From: Ceratotherium simum simum
Lineage: Eukaryota; Chordata; Mammalia; Perissodactyla; Rhinocerotidae
Direction of reading: 5' to 3'
DNA length: 64,000 nt
NCBI RefSeq assembly: GCF_000283155.1
Contig: NW_004454239.1
Coordinates: forward strand, 3,537,493-3,601,492
Part shown: piece by piece, positions 12,233 to 21,165 of the stretch
How the letters are laid out: each line of letters starts with the position of its first letter
How positions within the stretch are numbered: position 1 is the first letter of the stretch
Program-made: the position numbers and the translations under genes
Notes under the pieces: generated by a model
What the model saw: only the letters and a program-made list of their open reading frames with translations
The model's database searches: none
What the model was told of the DNA's origin: nothing

Positions 12233-12544
12233 TTTAACTTTCTAGACTATTCTATCACTCTGTATTATTTGTATTATATATTACTCTGATATAATTGTAT
12301 TGGTCAACTTGTTTTGTGAAGTAATTTCTCTGCTGATATTATATCTTGAAAATATTCCATATCCTTAATAATTTTCTGCAACTTTGCATTTGTCTTAGTA
12401 TTCTAGTACATGGATATTTTGTAATTTATTTAACCGATAACTTTCCTGAGCCACTCCTTCTACTTGCTGTCCAGCTCCCATGTCTTCACCAACTTTACAT
12501 TCCCTTCCAGGACCTTAGGGGGACATGGGTTCATGTTATTTTAG

Positions 12545-12670
12545 GAGTATGTAGACTCAGGAACGTGGCATTGACTTCTAAGTGGAGTATAGATGACTCT
12601 CCCCACTCAGAGGAATTTGTTCAAGTATGTGATATAGGACCTATATACATTTATTTAAGCAATCAACTGG
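12545..12670 (+). pseudogene. Decayed KRAB-A exon
   Basis: The segment is preceded by GTTATTTTAG, nearly the same acceptor as the ZNF461 KRAB-A exon, and is followed by ACTGG|GT. Its length of 126 bp is one short of the canonical 127. Recognisable remnants are NVA and KW early on and, in another frame, QRNLFKYVI followed by TAG where an intact box has QRNLYKDVM. So it has at least one frameshift and a premature stop. It belongs with the KRAB-B relic 312 bp downstream and cannot encode a KRAB domain. Confidence 0.78.
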
Positions 12671-12982
12671 GTCTCCCTGATTATAGTATCTCTTTTCCCT
12701 TTTCCAATTCAAAATCTGCATTCTGGAGCCATCTTACTTTCTTCACTGTGATTCATTGGGAAATGTGACTCTTTAGAGTGCTTAGCTAATTTTCTAAAGG
12801 ATTGGTTAAAAGATTCCTAGAGGTGGAAATGGGCATCTCTGCTGTGTTATTTCCAAAGTGTCGTCATCCTGATCCTTCAGATTACCTTCTCAACTTCCTC
12901 TTCTGTCTGATGATCAAGGGAATGGTCTGAATTTCTGCATAGCCACATCAGGCCTAAGTCTCATTTCTTCTCCTATGTGTAG

Positions 12983-13081
12983 GGTTTATTATTAATTAAT
13001 TAATTAATTTCCAAGGCAGATATGATTTCCTTGTTGGAGCAATGGTGATGGAGAAGTTGGCAACAAGAGATCTAAGCTTAG
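12983..13081 (+). pseudogene. Decayed KRAB-B exon
   Basis: A 99-bp segment between CTATGTGTAG and AG|GTAAGTGAG. Its middle matches the B box almost exactly: ATTTCCTTGTTGGAGCAA, compared with ATCTCCTTGTTGGAGCAA in ZNF461. A TGA follows two codons later. The 5' third has been replaced or expanded by an ATTA-type microsatellite. No finger array relic follows; a small L1 insertion begins at 13136. Together with 12545-12670 this is the 5' half of a dead KRAB gene. Confidence 0.8.
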
Positions 13082-13135
13082 GTAAGTGAGGGGCAAGGAG
13101 TAAGAGGAATCCATTGTGCATAAAATCTTAGGATT

Positions 13136-13251
13136 GAAATAGAAGTATAATGATGTACACCTGAAATGTATACAATGTTATAAACCAATGTTACCACAAT
13201 AAAAAAATAAACAAAAAAAATAAATGAAAAGACTTATTAGACAATCAAAAA
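13136..13251 (+). mobile_element. Short L1 3'-end insertion with perfect target duplication
   Basis: A 116-bp 5'-truncated copy of the young L1 3' UTR (ATGTACACCTGAAATGTATAC, poly-A). It is bounded by identical 14-bp duplications AAAATCTTAGGATT at 13122-13135 and 13252-13265. It inserted just after the decayed KRAB-B exon. Confidence 0.88.
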
Positions 13252-13479
13252 AAAATCTTAGGATTCAAAGTAGTATTGGTACTACTTTAAGGTAGTATTT
13301 GTGTTACTCATCTGAAAGACTTCATGTCTATGAAGAAAGTTCAGGACTGTTCAGCCAGAATTCAAACCACTACAACACTACATGTATCAGACACATATCT
13401 CCTTCTGTTATGTCTTCTGCTTTCAAAGAGGGAAGAATTAGCTCTATTATATTTTCTGATTGTAAAATTAGTAGATTCT

Positions 13480-14010
13480 TAATTCAGAATTCAGAGAATA
13501 CAGAAAAGCTTAAAGTAAATCTCACCTAGAAACAGCTTCTTTGAACATTTTATTCCAAATCATGTCACCTGTTTCTCTGTGAATTAACACATGGATATAG
13601 GCAAATAGGATTTTTTTCATTCAAAACAAAATCATACTGCAATACTGCTTTGTAATCTACTTTCTTCATCTAACAAAATATAGATGAATACAGATTTTCA
13701 TGTCATCAAATTACAAACTCATAATTTTTCAACTGCATTGTTTGTCTGAATATACTATAATTTATTTAACCATTTCCCTATTGTAGGATATTTAAGTTCT
13801 TTCTAGCTTTTCTCCATTATTATGCAGTGTTTTACTGCACACTCCTTTTTGTGCACACGTATAGTTATATCTTTTGGACAGAGTCAGAAATATTGTTGAG
13901 AATGAAGCTTTCATAGTTAAAACCTGATTATACATCTTTATCAATTGCCCTGCTTAAATTTTCACCAATATACAACATACAATGAGAGTGTCTATTCTAC
14001 TAATATAAGG
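13480..14010. mobile_element. Ancient interspersed repeat, probably LINE-derived
   Basis: Contains the common ancient pattern around ATACTATAATTTATTTAACCATTTCCCTATT (13750-13785, described here in parts), also seen in variants near 27500-27720 and 59830-60080. Family not certain. Confidence 0.4.
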
Positions 14011-14023
14011 TAACATCAGTCTT

Positions 14024-14325
14024 TTTTTTTTTTTTTTTGTGAGAAAGATCAGCCCTGAGCTAACATCCGTGCTAATCCTCCTCTTTTTGCTCAGGAAGAC
14101 CGGCTCTGAGCTAACATCTATTGCCAATCCTCCTCCTTTTTTTCTTCTCCAAAGCCCCAGTAGATAGTTGTATGTCATAGTTGCACATCCTTCTAGTTGC
14201 TGTATGTGGGATGCGGCCTCAGCATGGCCGGAGAAGCGGTGCGTTGGTGCGCGCCTGGGATCCGAACCCGGGCCGCCAGCAGCGGAGCACGTGAACTTAA
14301 CCGCTAAGCCACTGGGCCGGCCCAT
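14024..14325 (-). repeat. ERE SINE (-)
   Basis: Long form with the double ATGTTAGCTCAG-type tail read on the minus strand, and a head ending GGGCCGGCCC. Flanked by ATCAGTCTT at 14015-14023 and 14326-14334. Confidence 0.93.
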
Positions 14326-14533
14326 ATCAGTCTTAAATGTAGCAATCTAGTGGAAGTTGTGTCTGTTTAAATGAATTACCCATGCTCAGGTTTCGCTCAA
14401 TGTAATAAAATCTGGGCTTCTGAGGCAAAAACCAGAATTGAAAGAGAACTGTTTTTGTATTTAGAGAAATGTGGGATTCAAAACATAGGTCTGCCATTTA
14501 TTCTGAGCCTGTGTGATTTTTTCCTTCATTTTA

Positions 14534-14737
14534 TTTGTTTATTTTTTCTTTATTTTTTCCCCCCAAAGCCCCAGTAGATAGTTGTATGTCATAGCTACAC
14601 ATTCTTCTAGTTGCTGTATGTGGGACACAGCCTCAGCATGGCCGGAGAAGCGGTGCGTCAGTGCGCGCCCGGGATCCGAACCCAGGCCGCCAGCAGTGGA
14701 GCGGACGCACTTAACCGCTAAGCCACAGGGCCAGCCC
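14534..14737 (-). repeat. ERE SINE (-)
   Basis: Short form ending at the GGGGCTTTGGGG motif plus A/T-rich tail. Target duplication TCATTTTA at 14526-14533 and 14738-14745. It lies 200 bp from the previous copy in the same orientation. Confidence 0.93.
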
Positions 14738-14772
14738 TCATTTTAAATAAGACTTTTATACAATATAGAGCA

Positions 14773-14803
14773 AAGATCTTTAATCTTTAAGATTAAAGAT
14801 CTT
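14773..14803. repeat. Perfect 31-bp palindrome (15-bp arms, 1-base centre)
   Basis: AAGATCTTTAATCTT, one T, then its exact reverse complement. It can form a hairpin or cruciform; no function is evident. Confidence 0.85.
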
Positions 14804-14814
14804 AATGATGATTT

Positions 14815-15485
14815 GTTTTATAAACCCATACAACCACCATTCGATAAAGAAACTTTTCAACATCCCAGAAGGCTCCCTCATGTCTCTTCCCAATCAATAT
14901 ACCCCACAATTAACCATTATTTTGACCTCTATCACAATAGATTAGTTTTGTCTGATTTTGAACTTTCTATAAATAGAATCATACAGTATGTACTTTTGTG
15001 TCTGGCCCCTTTTACTCAACATTGTATCTATGAGTCATCCATATTGTTGTCCATAGCAGTATTTCGTAATTTAACATTGTTGTATAGTATTATATTGTCT
15101 GAATGTACCATAATTTATGTATCCATTCTCCTGTTGATGTGATATTTGGGTTGTTTCCAGTTTTGGCCTATTATGAGTAAAGCTGCTATGAATATTCTTG
15201 TACCAGTCTTTTGGTGTATATATGAAATCAGTTCTGTTTGTATGTACCACAAAATAGAACTGCTGGGTTACAAAGTACACATATATTAAGCTTTAATAGA
15301 TGTTGCAAAATAGTATTTGAAAGTGGTTGTTCCATTTTACACTCCCACCTGCAAAGTATGAGAATTCTAGTTGCTCCACATTATTGGCATTATTCTTCTC
15401 AGTCTTTTGAATTTTAGCCATTCTAGTGAGCGTGTAGTGGTACAGTTGGATTTAATTTGCATTCCCCTTATGACTAATGATGCTG
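14815..15485 (-). mobile_element. Ancient L1 LINE 3' region, minus strand
   Basis: Antisense L1 phrases such as GATATTTGGGTTGTTTCCAG (15140-15160) and the CTGCTATGAATATTCTTGTA block follow in the order expected for an L1 read on the minus strand. Many substitutions. Confidence 0.65.
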
Positions 15486-15604
15486 CAAACATCAATTCCT
15501 ATGGACAATGGAATAATCCCATTATCCACAGAGCCAGGAATGAACAAAATTGAAATAAGTGAAGTTTCACAATAAAAAGTAAGTGCATAGCTTACCACAA
15601 AACA

Positions 15605-16625
15605 CAGCAACTGTACTCTTGGCCATTTATCCCAGAAAAATGAAAACTTATGTTTACACAAACACCTGTACATGAATGTTCATAGCAGCTTTATTTGTAA
15701 TAACCCAAAACTGGAAATAACCCAAATGTCCTTCAACAGGTAAATGGTTAAACAAACTAGGATATATCTATACCATGGAAAAACACTCGGCAATAAAAAG
15801 GAATGAACCATTGAAACACACAACAACTTGGATGGATCTTAAGGGAATCATGCAGAGTGAAAAAGAGCCAATCTCATAAACTCACAAACTATGTGATTCC
15901 ATTTATATAAGATTCTTAAAATGACAAAACTATAGAGAGGGAGAACAGATTAGAGTCTGCCAGGGATTGGAGGGTGGAGAGGAGGTGGCTGTGGCTATAA
16001 AACGGAAGCACAGGGATCCTTGTGATAGAACTGTTCTGAATTATGATGGTGGTGGTGGTCACATGACTCTACACATGACTCTATGATAAAATTGCATAGA
16101 ATTAAATATACACAGAGATACACAAATGTGTGCATATAAAACTGGCAAAACGTGAATAACGTCTATGGATTGTGTCAATACTGACATCCTGGCCATGATA
16201 TGGTACTGTAGTTTTACAAGAAGTTACCATTGAGGGAAACTGGGTGAAGGTTATCTGCGATCTCTCTGTATTATTTCTTACAACTGAATATAAATCTACA
16301 ATGATCTCAAAGTAAAAAGTTAAAAGATAAGCAAATACCTGGGACAAGCAGTTTGCCATTTGGAAAAAAATAAAATTATATCCCTATCACATCATACCAC
16401 AAGAATAGACTCCAAACAGATCAAAGGTCCTAGAAGAAAGCATCAGTGAATTCCTCTTTAATTTAAGTGTAAAAAGGAACTTCCTAACTATGACTCAGAA
16501 AACAGATGCAATAAAATATTGAAAAATTTGAAATATTCAAAGATTTGATACATTAAAAAGAAAATCAAAAGACAACTTACGAATTGGGAGAAAATATTTG
16601 CAAGATATATCACAAATAAAGGGCT
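15605..16625 (+). mobile_element. L1 LINE fragments, plus strand
   Basis: An L1 3' end (TGTTCATAGCAGCTTTATTTG at 15680; GGAATCATGCAGAGTGAAA at 15845) runs to about 16325. It is followed by ORF2-type sequence (GGGAGAAAATATTTGCAAG, 16586-16604), so at least two L1 pieces are joined. Confidence 0.7.
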
Positions 16626-16632
16626 AATATTC

Positions 16633-17025
16633 CTGTATTAGTTTGCTAGGGTCACCATAATAAAATACCACAGACTGGGTGGTTTAAACAACCAAAATTA
16701 ATTTTCTCATTGTTCTGGAGGCTGGAAGTCCAAGATCAAGGTGTTGGCAGATTTGTTTTCTCCTGAGGTCTCTTCTTAGCTTGCAGATGGCCTTTTCTCT
16801 GTATGCACGCATCCCTGGTGTGTCTCTCTGTGTATGTCCTTATCTCCACTTATAAGGACACGAGTTAGATTAGATTAGGCCCCACCCTAACAGCTTCATT
16901 TTAACTTAATTACTTCTTTAAAGGCCCTATCTCCAAATACAGCCACATTCTAATGTACTGAGGATTAGGGCTTCAACATAGGAATTTGCCAGCGCGAAGA
17001 CATAATTCAGTCCATAAGAATTCCT
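16633..17025 (-). mobile_element. MaLR (MLT1/MST-type) LTR, minus strand
   Basis: Begins TATTAGTTTGCTAGGGTCACC and has ATACCACAGACTGGGTGG and GTTCTGGAGGCTGGAAGTCC, the well-known antisense landmarks of MaLR LTRs, ending with a GGGCTTCAACATAGGAATTT block. Confidence 0.85.
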
Positions 17026-17097
17026 ACTACCAAAAAAACACTTCATTTTGCAATATCTACAAGTATGGAATCATCATGTTGTACATGTGAAACTGCA

Positions 17098-17290
17098 GTC
17101 ACGCTCCACATAATGATGTTTCAGTCAATGACAGACCGCATATACAATGGTGGCCCCATAAAATTAGTACCATATAGCCTAGGTGTGTAGTAGGCTATGC
17201 CATGTAGGTTTGTGTAAGTACACTCTGTGATGTTTGAACAACGACGAAATCGCCTAACAATGCATTTGTTAGAATGCACCCCTGTCATTA
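17098..17290. mobile_element. Non-autonomous DNA transposon-like element
   Basis: About 190 bp with imperfect inverted ends (a CACATAATGATG-like start and a TCATTAACCAATGC-like end) and the internal phrase CATATAGCCTAGGTGTGTAG, common in an old mammalian MITE family whose name I cannot assign with confidence. Confidence 0.55.
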
Positions 17291-17304
17291 ACCAATGCAT
17301 ACCT

Positions 17305-17558
17305 CTAATGTTATATGTCAATTATACCTCAATTTTAAAAAAGCTCTTAAGTTGAGGAAAGACCAAAAAACTTGACAGAAAAAAATGGATAAAAGAAACA
17401 AACAATTCACAAAAAATATGTAAACTCCAAATAGATCAGTGACCCTTATATGTATGAAAAGAGAAATGTAAATTAAAATGATACTGAGACCATTTTTCAC
17501 CTATCAGAATGGCAAAAATTAAAAAGTATAACAGCATAGTCTGTTCATAAGGCAGGGT
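17305..17558 (+). mobile_element. L1 fragment, plus strand
   Basis: ORF2 3'-type sequence (GAGAAATGTAAATTAAAATG; ACCTATCAGAATGGCAAAAA) that seems to resume at 18020 after an LTR insertion. Confidence 0.6.
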
Positions 17559-17559
17559 G

Positions 17560-18018
17560 TAATGGGCTGAATGGTGACATCAAAAAAAGTTATGTCCACA
17601 CCCTAATCTCTGGAACTTTTGAATGTTACTTTATGTGGAAAAAGGGTCTTTGTAGATACAATTAAGTTAAGGATCTTGAGATGAAAAGTTCATCCAGGAT
17701 TGTCTGGGTGGACCCTAAATCCAATGACAAGTGTCCTTGTAAGAGTGAGGCAGAGAAAGATTTGACAGAGGAGGTGGAGGCAATGTGACCATGGAGGCAG
17801 AAATTAGAGTGAGGGGGCCACAGGTCAAGGAATACCTACAGCCACCAAAAGCTGGGAGAGGCAAAGAACAGATTCTCCCCTAGAGTCTCTAGAGGGAGTC
17901 TGGCCCTGCTGACACCTTGATTTTTGACTTCTGACCTCAGAACTGTGACAGAGAATAAATATCTATTATTTTAAGCCACTCAGTTTGTGGTAATTTGTTA
18001 CATCAGCCACAGAAAACT
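17560..18018 (+). mobile_element. MaLR (MLT1-type) LTR, plus strand
   Basis: Full-length-looking LTR from TGTAATGGGCTGAATGGTGA to TTGTTACATCAGCC...AACTAACATGC, with the AATAAATATCTATT polyadenylation region. It splits an L1. Confidence 0.85.
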
Positions 18019-18019
18019 A

Positions 18020-18630
18020 ACATGCAGGAGATTAAGCAGTCTCATATACTGCTGGTACAAGCACTATAGCAGGGAATTTGGTAGTATGTATGAAAACTAT
18101 ATGTTTACTTGCCATCCAATTTTAGGAATTTGCCCAAAGATATGCCTCCATCTTTTAAACAAATACAGCCATTACAATGGATGCTCTAGACCCTTACCTG
18201 TTGACATGGAAGAATGTTCACTAGTGTTAGGTAAGGAAGGTAGGTTTCAGAACAGCAACATTTAGTGAATTCTGTTTTTGAAAGAAAAGACTTTACATAG
18301 AAAGAGGGTAAAGAGATTTTCAATAAAATGTTCATAGTGGGCAATCATTATTTTAGGATTCTCTGGTTTCTGAATTTTAATGCTTAGTATGTATTTCTTT
18401 TATAATCACAAACTCTGTGAAGGCTAATCTCCCTCTCTTTGGACCTGGAGGGAATTATGGAAAGAGCTGTGGACACAGTGACCCATGGGGATGAGGGTGA
18501 CATGTCTTTGGGAACTCAGGCTGAAGCGGCCTCAGTTCTCTCCTTTGGCCTTTGAGAAGAAGGCTTCTCAAACAACATCTTCACGTTCCGACTCTTCACA
18601 CCAGCTGAGCTTTACCGGCAACGGCTTCCC
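18020..18630. other. L1 remnant then unique sequence
   Basis: 18020-18200 resembles the continuation of the plus-strand L1 from 17305. 18200-18630 is unique-looking and leads into the minus-strand KRAB-B relic. Confidence 0.45.
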
Positions 18631-18635
18631 TCTTC

Positions 18636-18728
18636 CTGCAGCCCGTTTACTGACTGCTCTCTCCACCATTCAGGGCTGTCTCCTTTCCTCCAGTGAGGAA
18701 GTCACATCTGGCTTAGACACAGCAAGTC
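18636..18728 (-). pseudogene. Decayed KRAB-B exon, minus strand
   Basis: The minus strand has acceptor CCTGTGTACAG, then a frame reading LAVSKPDVTSSLEE, a clear B box. TGA stands where the family has the Trp of the EPW motif. The exon would end at CTGCAG|GA, so the donor GT is lost. Length is 93 bp against the canonical 96. With 18980-19095 this is a second dead KRAB 5' half, pointing away from promoter 2. No finger relic was found to its left. Confidence 0.8.
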
Positions 18729-18979
18729 CTGTACACAGGAAGAGAAATGGGACTTAGATCTGCTGTGGTGATGGCAGTCAGGGAAGAGGAATAGAAGGGC
18801 CAAAGGAAGATAAGGTCACCTTAGGTGTCAAGAAAATGAAGCCTCAGTAACAACAAAATACACTTGTTTGTTTCTAGTTACACAAATGTCAAGTCAGTTC
18901 TTCAAAGGCTCTCCAGAGATTCATAATGAAAGAAAATACTTTCAGCAGGCAGATTACAAATAATGAGGGAAAATATTCT

Positions 18980-19095
18980 TAACTGGCAAGACCAGGCTCC
19001 AACATCACATCCTTGTGGTTACATCCCTCTAAGCAGAGTTCAAGCACTCACCCTCCACCTGGGAGAACTTGATGGACATCTTTGGGAATGATGTC
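18980..19095 (-). pseudogene. Decayed KRAB-A exon, minus strand
   Basis: Reading leftward from an acceptor-like TTTGCAG, the minus strand shows KDV-like, SQVE-E, CLNSA and GATGTGATGTTGGAG (DVMLE) segments in the order and spacing of a KRAB-A box, followed by a lost donor. A TAG replaces the CAG of the AQR motif. The left boundary is uncertain. It pairs with the B-box relic about 250 bp further left. Confidence 0.72.
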
Positions 19096-19229
19096 CTGCA
19101 AATGACAAAAACATTTCAACTCTACAAAGTCTAGTCCCATATGACCCTGGGGGAAGGGGGCTGGTAGGGCAGACACAGGAGCTAGGCAGCATATAGAAAG
19201 AATTTCTCTGGCATAGTTCAGCTGTCTGA

Positions 19230-20515
19230 GTCTAGCAAGAATATACTAGTTTAATAAATTCCAGAACTTCCTCACAATGAGCTATTATGTGGTCGTTAAA
19301 AATTAAGTTGTAGAATAACCAAAAAATATAGAAAAATTCAAAATATACTGACAGTGGCTAAAGCAGGTTACTACACAATATGTACAACTATTCCATTTAT
19401 CAAAATGTACATATATGTCATTACAGATAGAATGTCAGACATCAGCAATAGAAAGAAAAACAGCTGGATTTATACTCTAAATGTTAACATTGGTGATTTC
19501 TAGGCTGTGATACTGAATTTTTAAGTATACTTCCATAGACTTACATAAATTTAAACTTAAGTATACTTCCTATTTTCTTTACAAGAACCATGTATTGATT
19601 TTACAATATATGTTTTAAGGAATTTTATTAAAGGGAAGTTCTTCAAAAAATAGGTAAAAGAAACTGTAAGTCTTTAGGTTAGATTTACAGCTCAGCATAT
19701 TCTAAACACAATTGGCTATGAATGATTTCTCTTATGTCCCTTACAACAAACTATTAGTTTCCAAGCATGCCTGTGGGTGTTCTGCCTAGAAAAGAAGAGC
19801 TAAGAGGCTCAAACCTTGGTCTTGCTGCTTTGTTTTATGTCTTCTTGACCGAAGGACTTATTTCACTTCTGAAATATTAGCCATCATGCCCTGCAACCAG
19901 TCAGAGAATCACCTTGCTCCATTAGTTTCTCTTTGGACCCAACATCAAGAGAATCAAAACTGTAGGGCATAAACTTGACTAGAGAAAATTCATTCACACC
20001 CAGAGTTCCTGTGAATTCACAATAATTTGAACATGTTGCTGTAGTTAGAATTCTTTCTTATCAACTCCCATGGTTTATCATTGTACTTCTCCAGAGGTCT
20101 TTGTCATGCTGTGCCTTTGACCTACTTTTATATCCCCTGCTGAATTATGAACAACATAAAAGTAGCAATTTTATCTTATTAATCTATGTTTCTTCCAAGT
20201 ATATAGGTACAAGTTCTTGCATATTGCGGGCCTGCCCAATGTCTTACACAGAAATCACACTTCTGGGACACTTTGTCTTAGGAAGAAATTATAAAAATGA
20301 ACAAAGTATTACAAGGATGTTCATTGAAGAAGAATTCCTGATAATCAATAATTAGCAAAAAGAATGTTTAAGAATAAACAATGTGTTAAATAAAATATGA
20401 TAGACCATATTATAATCATGATTTTGGTTCCAAATTAATTGTCAGAGAGATACTCATCAAGAGTGGCTTAGTGAAGCAGACAGGATACAGAGCAGAAGGT
20501 ATAGAGTTGGAAAAT
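19230..20515. other. AT-rich intergenic DNA with LINE-like remnants
   Basis: 19230-19640 and 20220-20440 have the texture of old plus-strand LINE 3' sequence. 19640-20220 shows nothing I recognise. No coding signal. Confidence 0.35.
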
Positions 20516-20520
20516 GGTAT

Positions 20521-20735
20521 AATCTAGTAGTTAAGTAGTCAAAGACTGAGGGCTTTGGAATTCAAATTCTGGTTCCATCTCTAAGGAACTGACATTTCAC
20601 AAGTTATTTCGGCTCTTAGTGCCTCTCTTACCTAATCAGTTTACTGGGAATGGTAATGATACCTCCCTCACAGGGTTCTCAGGAGGATTAAATGAGACAA
20701 TCCATATAAAATACTTAGAATAGTATATTAGGGTT
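20521..20735 (+). repeat. MIR SINE (+)
   Basis: Recognisable MIR order: TAGTTAAGTAGTCAAAGACTG head, CTCTAAGGAACTGACA middle, GTTTACTGGGAATGGTAATGATACC and CAGGAGGATTAAATGAGACA tail. Confidence 0.88.
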
Positions 20736-20737
20736 CT

Positions 20738-21165
20738 CCAGAGAAACAGAACCAACATGATGTGTGTGTGTGTACATGTGTATGTATGTATGTCTATATC
20801 TATCTATATATCTAGAGAGAGGGATTTTAAGGAAGTAGCTCATGAGATTGTGGAGGTTTGGTAAGTCCAAAATCTGCAGGGCAGGTCAGCAGGTTGAACA
20901 GTTGCAGTTCGAGTCCAAAAGCTGTCTGCTAGCAGAGTTCCTTCCTGCTCTGGGAGAGGTCAGTCTTTGTTTTATCAAGGTCTTCAGCTGACTGGATGAG
21001 GCCCACTCACATTATGGACAGTAATCTGCTCTACTCACAGTCTACTGATTTAATTAATCTCATCCAAAAAACACTTTCACAGAAACATCCAGAAGGATGT
21101 CTGACCACATATCTGGGCATCGTGGCCCAGCCAAGTTGACACATAAAATTAACCATCATAAGTCT
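20738..21165 (-). mobile_element. MLT2-type (ERV-L) LTR, minus strand, 3' LTR of the provirus
   Basis: Starts TATTAGGGTTCTCCAGAGAA, the antisense landmark of MLT2 LTRs, and contains a TG/TA microsatellite (20762-20815). Its orientation and position fit the downstream LTR of the ERV-L body at 21166-24840. Confidence 0.8.

Noticed and set aside
12346..12768. 140-codon plus-strand open frame over the KRAB-A relic
   Set aside because: Only a few residues match KRAB before the frame diverges. It has no known homologue and is better explained as chance readthrough over a decayed exon.
14168..14350. Recurring peptide from ERE copies (also near 29700, 41859, 42604, 57293)
   Set aside because: The similar small frames are translations of the same SINE in its various copies, not a gene family.
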